NCBI GenBank assembly: GCA_964354225.1
Contig: CAYGZC010000191.1
Span: forward strand, 1-17,021
Reading direction: 5' to 3'
Origin: CAYGZC01 sp964354225
GTDB taxonomy: Bacteria > Bacteroidota > Ignavibacteria > UBA10030 > SZUA-254
Length of the DNA stretch: 17,021 nt
Below the pieces are notes generated by a model. That model did no database searches and was not told the origin of the DNA. It was given only the letters and a program-made list of their open reading frames with translations. The stretch's first letter is position 1; each line of letters starts with the position of its first letter. A program made the translations under genes and the position numbers. This document shows, piece by piece, positions 7,652 to 15,158 of this stretch.

Positions 7652-7720
7652 AATCGGTAGAATCACTCAACCTCCTGAAGGTTACTCCCGATTAGTCTGA
7701 ACAAACCTTCGGGAGGTTTG
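7652..7720. repeat. Nested inverted repeats, REP-like element
   Basis: An outer arm pair, 7652-7660 with 7685-7693 (8 of 9 pair), encloses an inner hairpin with arms AACCT and AGGTT (7669-7683). It is followed by a second hairpin, CAAACCT-TCGGG-AGGTTTG (7702-7720). The two inner hairpins are themselves inverted copies: 7669-7683 pairs with 7704-7718 at 14 of 15 positions. CTCCCGA (7685-7691) also pairs exactly with TCGGGAG (7709-7715), so alternative folds exist. There is no T-tract, so a simple terminator is unlikely. Such paired palindromes resemble REP/BIME units or ends of single-strand transposons; family membership is inference. The rest of 7610-7892 shows nothing clear. Confidence 0.55.
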
Positions 7721-7892
7721 CGATGTATCACTTTGTTGCTAAAGGTAAGTCGGACACAAATGGGAGCGCCAGATCATTACACATAGGCACCTTTCTATTC
7801 AGATAAACAGTCCGCAATCCTTCCTAATTGCATCTTCTCTAAATTTTGGCTATTTTTAAGAAATTAAATCATACAATGAATTCAATCTATCA

Positions 7893-9251
7893 ATGAATCA
7901 ATCACTTACACGCCCTCAACCCTCAGCCCTTTATCGCTGGATGGTACTTTTATTCATCAGCTTAGCGATGTTTGGCAATTATTACATCTATGATAGTATC
8001 AGTCCGCTTGCCGATGTTTTAAAAACACAACTCGGATTCTCCGATTCTGAAATAGGTTTACTAAACGGCATCTACAGTTTCCCCAACATTATCATGGTAC
8101 TTATTGGAGGAATCCTCATCGATAGGATCGGGACACGGAAATCGGTTTTCATCTTCACCGTTCTTATCATGTTAGGCGCGCTGGTTACAACGGTGAAAGG
8201 GAATATTTATACAATGTCAGCAGGTCGCCTCATCTTTGGTTTAGGCGCAGAATCGATGATAGTGGCTATTACAACTATTCTGGCAAGATGGTTCAAAGGG
8301 AAACAACTATCGTTTGCATTCGGACTGAATCTGACGATAGCACGCTTGGGCTCTTTTATGGCGTTGAATGCGCCTTCGTGGGGCAGAAGTTTATACGATT
8401 ACTGGCAGTCGCCGCTCTGGATAACCGTTGCATCGGGTGTCTTCGCCGTGGTTTGTATTATCGTCTATTACTTCATGGATGTGCATGCGAATAAAAAATT
8501 CGATATACCAAAAGAGGGTGAACAAGACAAGATCGAAATCAGAGAGTTGTTCAACTTCGGCGTATCGTTCTGGTACATCACGGCGTTATGCGTAACTTTT
8601 TACTCGGCAATGTTTCCATTTCAAACATTCGCAATCAAGTTTTTTCAAGAAGCTCATGGTACAACGCGAGAAGTTGGTGGTAATCTTTCGAGCATGCTGA
8701 CTCTTGCCGCAATGATTTTTACTCCACTTTTCGGGTTGCTTGCAGATAAGATTGGTAAGCGGTCGTTGTTGATGATGTTTGGCTCGCTTCTTATAATTCC
8801 TGTCTATCTCATCATGGCGTATAAGATTGATCTTGCCACTCCGCTGGGAATGTCGGGTGCTCTTAGTTTGAATATTGATTTCTTCGACATCCATTCAAGT
8901 ATACCGGCTTACCTCATGATACCGATGTCGTTGATGGGAATTGCTTTCTCATTAATTCCAGCCGTGATGTGGCCCTCGGTTGCATACATCGTTGATCCTA
9001 AAAAATTAGGCACAGCATATGGGTTAATGACGATGATTCAAAACATTGGATTATTCGGATTCAATCTGCTCATCGGTTGGGCGAACGATTTTTCTGGCGC
9101 AAGTGCAGCAAATCCCGGTGGATATACATTGGGGATGTGGATATTTTCATGTCTCGGTTTCTCTGGCCTTATATTTGCGTTTCTATTGAGACGCAGAGAA
9201 TTAGGACCGCATGGACATGAATTAGAAAATGCAAGTGGTTCCTCGAAATAA
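7893..9251 (+). CDS. MFS transporter, MFSD1-like (probable dipeptide transporter)
   Basis: 452 residues with 12 predicted membrane helices. The loop after helix 2 has the MFS motif A form GGILIDRIGTRKS (72-84). Several stretches recall eukaryotic MFSD1 from memory: GRLIFGLGAES, RWFKGKQLSFAFGLNLTIARLGS, and WPSVAYIV..LGTAYGLM..IQNIGL. Glu120 and Arg151 correspond to the Glu and Arg that I recall as part of the MFSD1 dipeptide site, with the same 31-residue spacing. MFSD1 is a lysosomal dipeptide uniporter. A linker of ~95 residues between helices 6 and 7 and helices 9 and 10 is slightly expanded. An aminopeptidase follows 18 nt later, which fits peptide use. No Shine-Dalgarno precedes the ATG. 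A different anion or sugar substrate remains possible. Confidence 0.82.
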   Translation: MNQSLTRPQPSALYRWMVLLFISLAMFGNYYIYDSISPLADVLKTQLGFSDSEIGLLNGIYSFPNIIMVLIGGILIDRIGTRKSVFIFTVLIMLGALVTTVKGNIYTMSAGRLIFGLGAESMIVAITTILARWFKGKQLSFAFGLNLTIARLGSFMALNAPSWGRSLYDYWQSPLWITVASGVFAVVCIIVYYFMDVHANKKFDIPKEGEQDKIEIRELFNFGVSFWYITALCVTFYSAMFPFQTFAIKFFQEAHGTTREVGGNLSSMLTLAAMIFTPLFGLLADKIGKRSLLMMFGSLLIIPVYLIMAYKIDLATPLGMSGALSLNIDFFDIHSSIPAYLMIPMSLMGIAFSLIPAVMWPSVAYIVDPKKLGTAYGLMTMIQNIGLFGFNLLIGWANDFSGASAANPGGYTLGMWIFSCLGFSGLIFAFLLRRRELGPHGHELENASGSSK

Positions 9252-9269
9252 TTTTTATTGATATTTCAT

Positions 9270-10244
9270 ATGAATATTTCAACTGAACTATATTCAGCGG
9301 CACGCGTAGCTGTTAAGGATTGCATGGGTGTGCAATCTGGTGAGAAGGTTCTCATCGTAACTGATGAGCTGCTTCGTACTATCGGCTATGCATTGTGGAA
9401 AGAATCTAAAGAACTTGGAACCGAAGTGATGCTTGTCGAGATTCTTCCACGCAAAACAAACGGCGAAGAACCGCCAAAGGAAATAGCTGAGTTGATGAAA
9501 ATGGTTGATGTTGTTCTGTGCCCAACATCCAAATCTCTCACGCACACAGATGCCCGGCGTAGTGCGAGTTCTTGCGGAGTGAGGATTGCAACACTTCCCG
9601 GTGTTACAGAAGAGATAATGATTCGCTGCATGAATGCAGACTACAATAAAATTGCTGAGAGAACTTTTAAAATATGTGCGATGATGGAAAAAACCGAAAT
9701 CATTCGTGTAACGGCTGCACGCGGTACAGATATCACGATGCCGATCAAAGGTAGACACGCACACGCAAGTTCTGGACTTTTTCGTGAGAAAGGATTGTGG
9801 GGAAATCTCCCAACCGGTGAATCATATCTTGCTCCGGTTGAAGATGTATCGAATGGTGTTGTTATCGTGGATGGCTCAATGGCAAGCGTAGGAATGATAA
9901 GAGAACCAATCCGGATTGTTGTTAAGGATGGCTACGCAACTGAAATTACCGGTGGTGCTGAAGCTAAACGACTCATTGAATTACTCGAACCTCATGGTAA
10001 ACCTGCGCGAACTGTCGCCGAGTTCGGCATCGGTACAAATGATAAAGCAATCCTCACCGGTCAAATTCTTGAGGATGAGAAAGTAATGGGAACAATCCAC
10101 ATCGCTTTCGGTGATAATAAATCAATGGGTGGAACAGTTCGCGTCGCCAGTCATCTCGATGGACTCATCAAAGAACCGACTGTATGGTTTGATGAGAAGA
10201 TGATAATGAAGGATGGGAAGTTTGTGGCCAAAATATTAATCTGA
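9270..10244 (+). CDS. M29-type aminopeptidase (leucyl aminopeptidase, AmpS/aminopeptidase T-like)
   Basis: 324 residues from ATG at 9270; a TTG at 9258 in frame would add four residues but is less likely. The C-terminal half has the M29 metal-site pattern (324-residue numbering): Glu184 in PTGES, Glu251 in AEFGIGTN, His277 in GTIHIAFGD, His295 and Asp297 in SHLDGLI. M29 enzymes are cobalt- or zinc-dependent cytoplasmic exopeptidases releasing N-terminal residues. The segment after His277 reads GDNKSMGG, where I expect a Tyr in classical aminopeptidase T, so this belongs to a divergent branch; relatives include a ring-cleaving dioxygenase (NicX-like), so peptidase activity is probable, not certain. 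It directly follows the MFSD1-like transporter and probably shares its transcript. No Shine-Dalgarno is visible. Confidence 0.82.
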   Translation: MNISTELYSAARVAVKDCMGVQSGEKVLIVTDELLRTIGYALWKESKELGTEVMLVEILPRKTNGEEPPKEIAELMKMVDVVLCPTSKSLTHTDARRSASSCGVRIATLPGVTEEIMIRCMNADYNKIAERTFKICAMMEKTEIIRVTAARGTDITMPIKGRHAHASSGLFREKGLWGNLPTGESYLAPVEDVSNGVVIVDGSMASVGMIREPIRIVVKDGYATEITGGAEAKRLIELLEPHGKPARTVAEFGIGTNDKAILTGQILEDEKVMGTIHIAFGDNKSMGGTVRVASHLDGLIKEPTVWFDEKMIMKDGKFVAKILI

Positions 10245-10318
10245 GTAAACTATTTCCTCCCAATTTGGTCTAAAAAATGGAAGTTTAATCGGTAAAAATT
10301 CAATTTATTAATTCTATT

Positions 10319-11731
10319 ATGAAATTTAAAAAGCTTCATCTTTATATAATTGTTGGTATTGTGGTCTTGGGAACAGGCGGCTATTTTTTATTCTTTAATT
10401 CAGGTTCTCAGGACATTCAATATCGAACTGAAAAAGTCTCTCGCGGTGATGTTACAATTCAGGTGCGGGCAACCGGAACGATCAATCCGATGCGTACCGT
10501 CCTTGTCGGCAGCCAAGTATCTGGAATAATCGAAAAGATTTATGTTGATTTCAATTCGGAAGTCAAAAGGGGGCAGTTAATCGCTCAGATCGATTCTACA
10601 TCCCTTTATGCTTCAGTTAAGCAGGCAGAAGCTAATGTGGAACGTACTCAAGCACAGGCGAACGATGCTAAACGTAATCTGACGAGAACAACGGAGTTAT
10701 TCAAGAAAAATCTCGTTTCGCAAGCCGACCTCGATGCTGCGACAACTGCGTTTGAATCATCAATCGCACAATTGAAGCAAACACAAGCTGCGTTAGATCA
10801 ATCAAGGGTGAATCTGCGGTATGCGATCATCAGGGCGCCTATCGATGGAGTTGTAATTTCTCGTGATGTTGATGTTGGGCAGACGGTCGCCTCGAGCTTC
10901 CAGACGCCCAAAATGTTTTCTATCGCCAATGATTTGAAGAGAATGCAGGTAGAAGCCAGTGTTGATGAAGCTGATATCGGACAGATAATAGTTGATCAAG
11001 ATGTAACATTCACCGTTGATGCATACCCTGATGAAAAATTTCAAGGGAGTGTTTCCCAGATTCGGCTGTCACCTATTACAGTTCAAAATGTTGTAACGTA
11101 TACAGTGATCATTGATGTTCCCAATCCCGATTTGAAACTTCGTCCGGGCATGACTGCAACAGTTTCAATACTTGTGAATAAGCGTGAAAATGTTCTGCGA
11201 GTTCCGACCTTAGCTATACGATTTCAACCTCCACAAGAAGTTCTAGAAAAAATGAGTGAAGAAAAATCAAAACGATCCGGTGAAAAACAGATCACCGAAT
11301 CAAAGATTGGGAAGAAAGATTCGCTGCAGCCAATGGATGAAGCTCGACGAATGGAATTTCGACAGCGTCGGCAAGAAGGTGACGAAAAGGATTTGGATCA
11401 GAGAAGAGCGGAAATGATGCAGAAAGGATTTAACCGTCAGCGCGAACATCAGGAGGGTCAAGATCAGATGTTTCGCGGTAAGTTCCCGACTGTTAAGATG
11501 GCTCAAATATGGATACTTGAAGGCGGGAAAAATCTCAAGTCTATAAATGTACGCACCGGGTTAAACGACAATCGTTTTGTTGAAATAATAACCGAGAATC
11601 TCAAAGAAGGCGATGAAATTATTGTCGGAACGTTGAACGGCACAATTGCAAGTGGTGCTCAACAATCTAATCCCTTCGGTCCTCAGCGTATGACGATGGG
11701 CAGCGGCGGTGGTGGACGTGATCGGCGTTGA
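10319..11731 (+). CDS. Periplasmic adaptor subunit of MacAB-type efflux (HlyD/RND adaptor family)
   Basis: 470 residues. One N-terminal anchor helix (~8-26) is followed by the first lipoyl half (~55-95, VGSQVSGIIEKIYVDFNSEVKRGQ), an alpha-hairpin of heptad-like Ala/Gln/Glu-rich sequence (~95-165), the second lipoyl half (~166-195, IIRAPIDGVVISRDVDVGQTV), a beta-barrel (~205-300) ending RPGMTATVSILV, and a membrane-proximal domain (~395-445, GDEIIVG). This order is typical of MacA. Between the last two lies an ~88-residue Lys/Glu/Arg/Gln-rich stretch (303-390) not needed for the fold, and a Gly/Arg tail ends the protein. The adaptor would link the inner-membrane MacB-like permease, 39 nt downstream, to an outer-membrane channel. 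No Shine-Dalgarno is visible. Confidence 0.88.
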   Translation: MKFKKLHLYIIVGIVVLGTGGYFLFFNSGSQDIQYRTEKVSRGDVTIQVRATGTINPMRTVLVGSQVSGIIEKIYVDFNSEVKRGQLIAQIDSTSLYASVKQAEANVERTQAQANDAKRNLTRTTELFKKNLVSQADLDAATTAFESSIAQLKQTQAALDQSRVNLRYAIIRAPIDGVVISRDVDVGQTVASSFQTPKMFSIANDLKRMQVEASVDEADIGQIIVDQDVTFTVDAYPDEKFQGSVSQIRLSPITVQNVVTYTVIIDVPNPDLKLRPGMTATVSILVNKRENVLRVPTLAIRFQPPQEVLEKMSEEKSKRSGEKQITESKIGKKDSLQPMDEARRMEFRQRRQEGDEKDLDQRRAEMMQKGFNRQREHQEGQDQMFRGKFPTVKMAQIWILEGGKNLKSINVRTGLNDNRFVEIITENLKEGDEIIVGTLNGTIASGAQQSNPFGPQRMTMGSGGGGRDRR

Positions 11732-11770
11732 TTAACAAAGCATAAAAATAAATTAGAGACTGAAATACAT

Positions 11771-12991
11771 ATGATGCGTTTTTTCGAAATATTGCGAATA
11801 GCTTTTGATGCACTCTTACGAAACAAAATGCGCTCGATTCTTACTATGTTGGGTATCATTATCGGTGTTGGTGCAGTTATTGCGATGGTCGCAATTGGGC
11901 AAGGAGCTCAAGTGTCTGTCGATGCCCAGATCAGCAGCTTAGGTTCAAATGTTTTAATGGTTTTCCCCGGCTCATCAAGCAGAGGTGGGGTTATGGGAGG
12001 TGGGGGAACTGGTGCATCCCTCACAGAAGAAGATCAGGAAGCTGTCAAGGAACAATGCCCGGCGGTTGCTTATGTGAGTCCGCAAGTTGGCAGCGGTGCA
12101 CAGGTTGTGTTTGGAAATCTAAACTGGGGAACAAGGATTCAAGGTGGAACAGTCGATTTCTTCGCTATTCGTGATTGGCGTTTGGATGCGGGCGATTTCT
12201 TTACCGATCAGGATGTTCGTGCTGCCACAAAGGTTTGCCTGCTCGGACAAACTCTTGTCGATCAACTCTTCGAGGGTTCAAACCCGGTTGATCAGACGAT
12301 TCGAATTCGGAATATTCCTTTCCGGGTCATCGGAACGTTGAAATCAAAAGGTCAAAATGCTATGGGACAAGATCAGGATGATCTTATTATAATTCCCTAC
12401 ACAACATTACAAAAAAGATTGATGGGACACACTCACTCGTGGGGATTTATCGCATCGGCAGTATCAAAGTCACAAATACCTCTGGCTCAGCAACAGATGA
12501 CTGACCTGCTCAGGATGCGTCATAAGCTTGGACCGATGGATGATAATGATTTTACGATCCGCAATCAGACGGAGATAGCTGATGCGCAATCGGCAACCAC
12601 GAAGATAATGACGACGCTCCTTGCCAGTATCGCGTCCGTTTCGCTTCTTGTGGGCGGGATCGGTATTATGAACATTATGCTCGTCTCGGTAACGGAACGA
12701 ACACGCGAGATCGGAATAAGAATGTCTATAGGCGCGCGGAAGCGGGATATTCTTACCCAATTCTTGATGGAAGCAATCGTAATGAGCTTACTTGGCGGCT
12801 TGATTGGTATTGGTTTTGGTATTGCAGGGTCAAGTCTTGTTTCAAAAATTGCCGGGTGGCCCACATTCATTACGGCAAACTCAATTATTATCGCTGTTTT
12901 CTTCTCAATGATTGTTGGTATTTTCTTCGGGTTCTATCCTGCCCGAAAAGCTTCAATGCTTCATCCGATAGACGCATTGAGATACGAATAA
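11771..12991 (+). CDS. MacB-like FtsX-family ABC permease without ATPase domain
   Basis: 406 residues with the MacB topology. Helix 1 (~22-44, ILTMLGIIIGVGAVIAMVAIG) is followed by a large periplasmic domain (~46-275, MacB_PCD type, including a Gly-rich loop near 72-82), then three helices (~281-304, 333-358, 368-390) in the FtsX domain. Hallmarks are GGIGIMNIMLVSVTERTREIG, GARKRDI and the terminus YPARKA...PIDALRYE. Full-length MacB carries an N-terminal ATPase of ~230 residues; it is absent here, as in split systems such as LolC/LolE. No ATPase gene follows or precedes it within the pair, so the energy subunit must be encoded elsewhere. With the upstream adaptor it probably forms an export or lipoprotein/antibiotic efflux complex. 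A second ATG directly follows the first. Confidence 0.9.
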   Translation: MMRFFEILRIAFDALLRNKMRSILTMLGIIIGVGAVIAMVAIGQGAQVSVDAQISSLGSNVLMVFPGSSSRGGVMGGGGTGASLTEEDQEAVKEQCPAVAYVSPQVGSGAQVVFGNLNWGTRIQGGTVDFFAIRDWRLDAGDFFTDQDVRAATKVCLLGQTLVDQLFEGSNPVDQTIRIRNIPFRVIGTLKSKGQNAMGQDQDDLIIIPYTTLQKRLMGHTHSWGFIASAVSKSQIPLAQQQMTDLLRMRHKLGPMDDNDFTIRNQTEIADAQSATTKIMTTLLASIASVSLLVGGIGIMNIMLVSVTERTREIGIRMSIGARKRDILTQFLMEAIVMSLLGGLIGIGFGIAGSSLVSKIAGWPTFITANSIIIAVFFSMIVGIFFGFYPARKASMLHPIDALRYE

Positions 12992-13274
12992 TTGAAACTT
13001 ACCTACCCGATCTTAGTAACACCGCGCTAAAACTGTGTCTCCAAATTATTCATTTTTTTAGAATTCGCCCCCTTGCAGGTTTCTATTCTAATTCATATAT
13101 TCATACCATCACTGTTTTATTGCTCTTCTGATATTACATTTCATCATTTTGTGATTTCAATGTTCTTTATAGTCCTTACACAATAAGCAAAGTAGAATAA
13201 TTTTCCATTAACTGTTAAATCATTGAAGGTAACTAATTATTAATTCGCATAAACAAACAAAAAGGAGAAATGAT
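12992..13274 (+). other. AT-rich intergenic region before the secreted-protein block
   Basis: About 280 nt with no convincing coding sequence; a 91-codon frame over 12856-13131 is a shadow of the permease gene running into the spacer. No strong hairpin with a T-tract follows the permease, so transcript termination is unclear. A promoter for the downstream block probably lies in 13140-13260, which is very AT-rich, but I cannot single out boxes with proper spacing. The stretch ends with AAAGGAG (13261-13267), 7 nt before ATG 13275. Confidence 0.4.
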
Positions 13275-13394
13275 ATGAAAAAGTTGTTATTTTTTTTAGT
13301 AATTCCCGCGCTTATTCTCTCAACAATTCAACACTCCCTGCGTCATTTCGGGGGATTTAGCTCTTCACATTTTAAAATTTTGGAGGATTTATGA
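13275..13394 (+). CDS. 39-codon ORF resembling a lone signal peptide; leader or gene remnant
   Basis: ATG at 13275 follows a near-perfect Shine-Dalgarno AAAGGAG with 7 nt spacing. The product starts MKKLLFFLVIPALILSTIQ, a good Sec-type signal sequence, but only ~20 more residues follow. Its TGA overlaps the ATG of the next gene as ATGA (13391-13394). It could be the remnant of an exported-protein gene that lost its body by deletion, a leader peptide that couples translation to the cargo gene, or a small membrane peptide. There is no family resemblance; coding status is uncertain. Confidence 0.4.
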   Translation: MKKLLFFLVIPALILSTIQHSLRHFGGFSSSHFKILEDL

Positions 13395-15103
13395 AGCTTT
13401 ATAAATTTTCTATATTTATCTTACTATCCGTTCTTTCAAATATCGGATTTGCACAATGGTCGTCTAATCCTGCGGCAAACAATGCTATTTGTACTTTTGT
13501 TTGGCAACAGGAAACACCGGTTTTATGCAGTGATGGTGATAATGGAGCCATCATTGCATGGTGGGATCACCGAACGGATGCGGGTGATATTTACGCGCAG
13601 TGCATCGATAAAAATGGATATGTTCGATGGAATACAAACGGGGTTGCCATGTGTACCACCAGATACCAGCAATCGTCGCCAAAAATAATTTCCGACGGGA
13701 AGGGCGGAGCAATTATGGTTTGGGATGACCAGCGAACCGGTTTGTACAGCGGAAATATATACGCCCAGCGCGTCAACGCAGATGGGCAAGTGCTTTGGGC
13801 AACGAACGGTGTAGCCGTAAAAGCCGGAGTTGCGTATACAACACAAATTACCACCGACGGTGCCGGCGGAGCCATCATCGCCTGGAGAGATGATCGTATC
13901 AGCATGGATGCTTCCGATGTTTATGCACAGCGTGTTGACTCTTCGGGAAATATCGTGTGGACCCCTTCAACCGGAGTAGCGATAGCAACCGCCGCAAGCG
14001 TGCAATATCCATCATGTATGGTAAGCGATGATTCAGCCGGTGCAATAATTGTCTGGACTCACGTACGCGCTGATGCAACAACAAATCTTTTTGCTCAACG
14101 CGTAAATGCTGCGGGTACAAAGAGATGGGCTACGGCAGGGGTCACAATTGCTAATCTTGCAACCTATTCAGCAGCTCCTACAGCACAACCCGATAAACAA
14201 GGCGGTGTCTTTGTTATCTGGAATGATAGTAGGGGACCATCCTATAACCGAAAAATCTATGGCCAGCACTTGAACAAGTCGGGTGTGAACCAGTGGACTT
14301 CGAATGGTAAACGTCTGACGAGCGAAATACAGGATTTGTACGGATCCACTAATTTTATAGTGGATGATTCGAATGGTTTTATTTTCGGTTATTCGTTATC
14401 CGTCTCATATTATGACCAGACCATATTTGCGCAACGGGTTAGTAATAATGGAACAGTTCTATGGGACACACTTGGTGTTCCAATATGTGCTCTTAAGTGG
14501 GCCCGCTCTATGCCTGAAATGATCGACGATGCTAATGGCGGTGCAATAATGGCTTGGCATGATGACAGGACATCTGATACAGCTAGTTATCCGGGCTACC
14601 TGTACGATATTTATGCTCAACGAGTCGATACATCGGGTAATGTTCTTTGGGCGACAAACGGTGTTCCAGTAAGTACGGCAACTAATGGACAATCATCTCC
14701 AAAAATCCTTCCGATTGACGGCGGTGGCGCAATACTTACCTGGACCGATTATCGTGGAGGTGCTAATTATGATATTTATGCTCAAAGACTTAATGCGAAC
14801 GGAACAATAACGGACGTGAGAACATCCGCATCGGTCCCGGATAAATCTGAGCTTTATCAAAACTACCCCAATCCCTTCAACCCAAGCACAACGATCAGCT
14901 ATCAACTGCCAACGCAAAGCCACGTCACGCTCAAAGTCTTTGACGTGCTGGGCAGAGAAGTGGCAATGCTGGTAAATGGCGTTGAACAGCCGGGATACAA
15001 GTCGGTTACGTTTGACGCAAACGGATTGGCACACGGTCTGTATTACTATCGTCTCACGACTGGAAATTTTGTGCAGACGAAGAAATTATTATTAATAAAA
15101 TGA
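13391..15103 (+). CDS. Secreted repeat protein with type IX secretion C-terminal sorting domain
   Basis: 570 residues. A signal peptide spans 1-21 (cleavage around GFA-Q). Residues ~48-472 hold eight degenerate repeats of ~52-57 residues built on D-G-x-G-G-A-I-I-x-W-x-D-x-R, then D-I-Y-A-Q-R-V-D, G-x-x-x-W and N-G-V; this spacing suggests propeller-like beta blades. Residues ~488-570 are a Por secretion tail: YQNYPNPFNPSTTI, then VTLKVFDVLGREV, GLYYYRL and the basic KKLLLIK end. Such tails direct outer-membrane passage by the type IX system and are usually removed or replaced by an anchor. The start is supported by GGAGG 4 nt upstream. The protein should be cell-surface or released; binding partner unknown. 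The related repeat protein downstream may be a functional companion. Confidence 0.92.
   Translation: MKLYKFSIFILLSVLSNIGFAQWSSNPAANNAICTFVWQQETPVLCSDGDNGAIIAWWDHRTDAGDIYAQCIDKNGYVRWNTNGVAMCTTRYQQSSPKIISDGKGGAIMVWDDQRTGLYSGNIYAQRVNADGQVLWATNGVAVKAGVAYTTQITTDGAGGAIIAWRDDRISMDASDVYAQRVDSSGNIVWTPSTGVAIATAASVQYPSCMVSDDSAGAIIVWTHVRADATTNLFAQRVNAAGTKRWATAGVTIANLATYSAAPTAQPDKQGGVFVIWNDSRGPSYNRKIYGQHLNKSGVNQWTSNGKRLTSEIQDLYGSTNFIVDDSNGFIFGYSLSVSYYDQTIFAQRVSNNGTVLWDTLGVPICALKWARSMPEMIDDANGGAIMAWHDDRTSDTASYPGYLYDIYAQRVDTSGNVLWATNGVPVSTATNGQSSPKILPIDGGGAILTWTDYRGGANYDIYAQRLNANGTITDVRTSASVPDKSELYQNYPNPFNPSTTISYQLPTQSHVTLKVFDVLGREVAMLVNGVEQPGYKSVTFDANGLAHGLYYYRLTTGNFVQTKKLLLIK
13532..14806 (+). repeat. Eight degenerate coding repeats of ~55 residues
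   Basis: Repeat starts fall near residues 48, 101, 155, 211, 266, 323, 377 and 440 of the 570-residue protein. The best-kept positions are G-G-A-I-(I/M) followed by W-x-D-x-R and the I-Y-A-Q-R-V strand; repeat 6 has lost W-x-D-x-R (it reads FGYSLSVS) and repeat 8 lacks its last strand. The variation looks like old tandem duplication, not recent slippage. Confidence 0.8.
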
Positions 15104-15141
15104 CCTAAGAGATAAATTGTAACCAATAATAAAATAACATC

Positions 15142-15150
15142 AAAGGAAGG
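15142..15150 (+). promoter_or_regulatory. Ribosome binding site of the SBBP-repeat gene
   Basis: AAAGGAAGG ends 8 nt before ATG 15159 and fixes the start of the last gene. Only 55 nt separate it from the preceding stop codon, and no terminator hairpin is seen between them, so both secreted-protein genes may share a transcript. Confidence 0.6.
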
Positions 15151-15158
15151 GATTTGTC

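Noticed and set aside
7702..7720. Rho-independent terminator after the glycosidase gene
   Set aside because: The 7-bp stem is followed by CGATG and not by a T-tract on either strand, and it sits 90 nt past the stop; a repeat element explains it better.
7723..7806. 27-codon ORF (MYHFVAKGK...) after the palindromes, possibly a transposase start remnant
   Set aside because: Too short and without recognisable motifs; I could not support a link to a RAYT or IS200 protein.
13523..13905. Two overlapping minus-strand frames over the repeat protein
   Set aside because: They arise from the repeated coding pattern of the plus-strand gene read backwards.
14891..15040. Possible horizontal exchange of the type IX tail, as this part looks richer in G+C (about 53% by hand count)
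   Set aside because: Other stretches of the same gene reach similar values (about 52% at 14101-14160), so the shift is not convincing.
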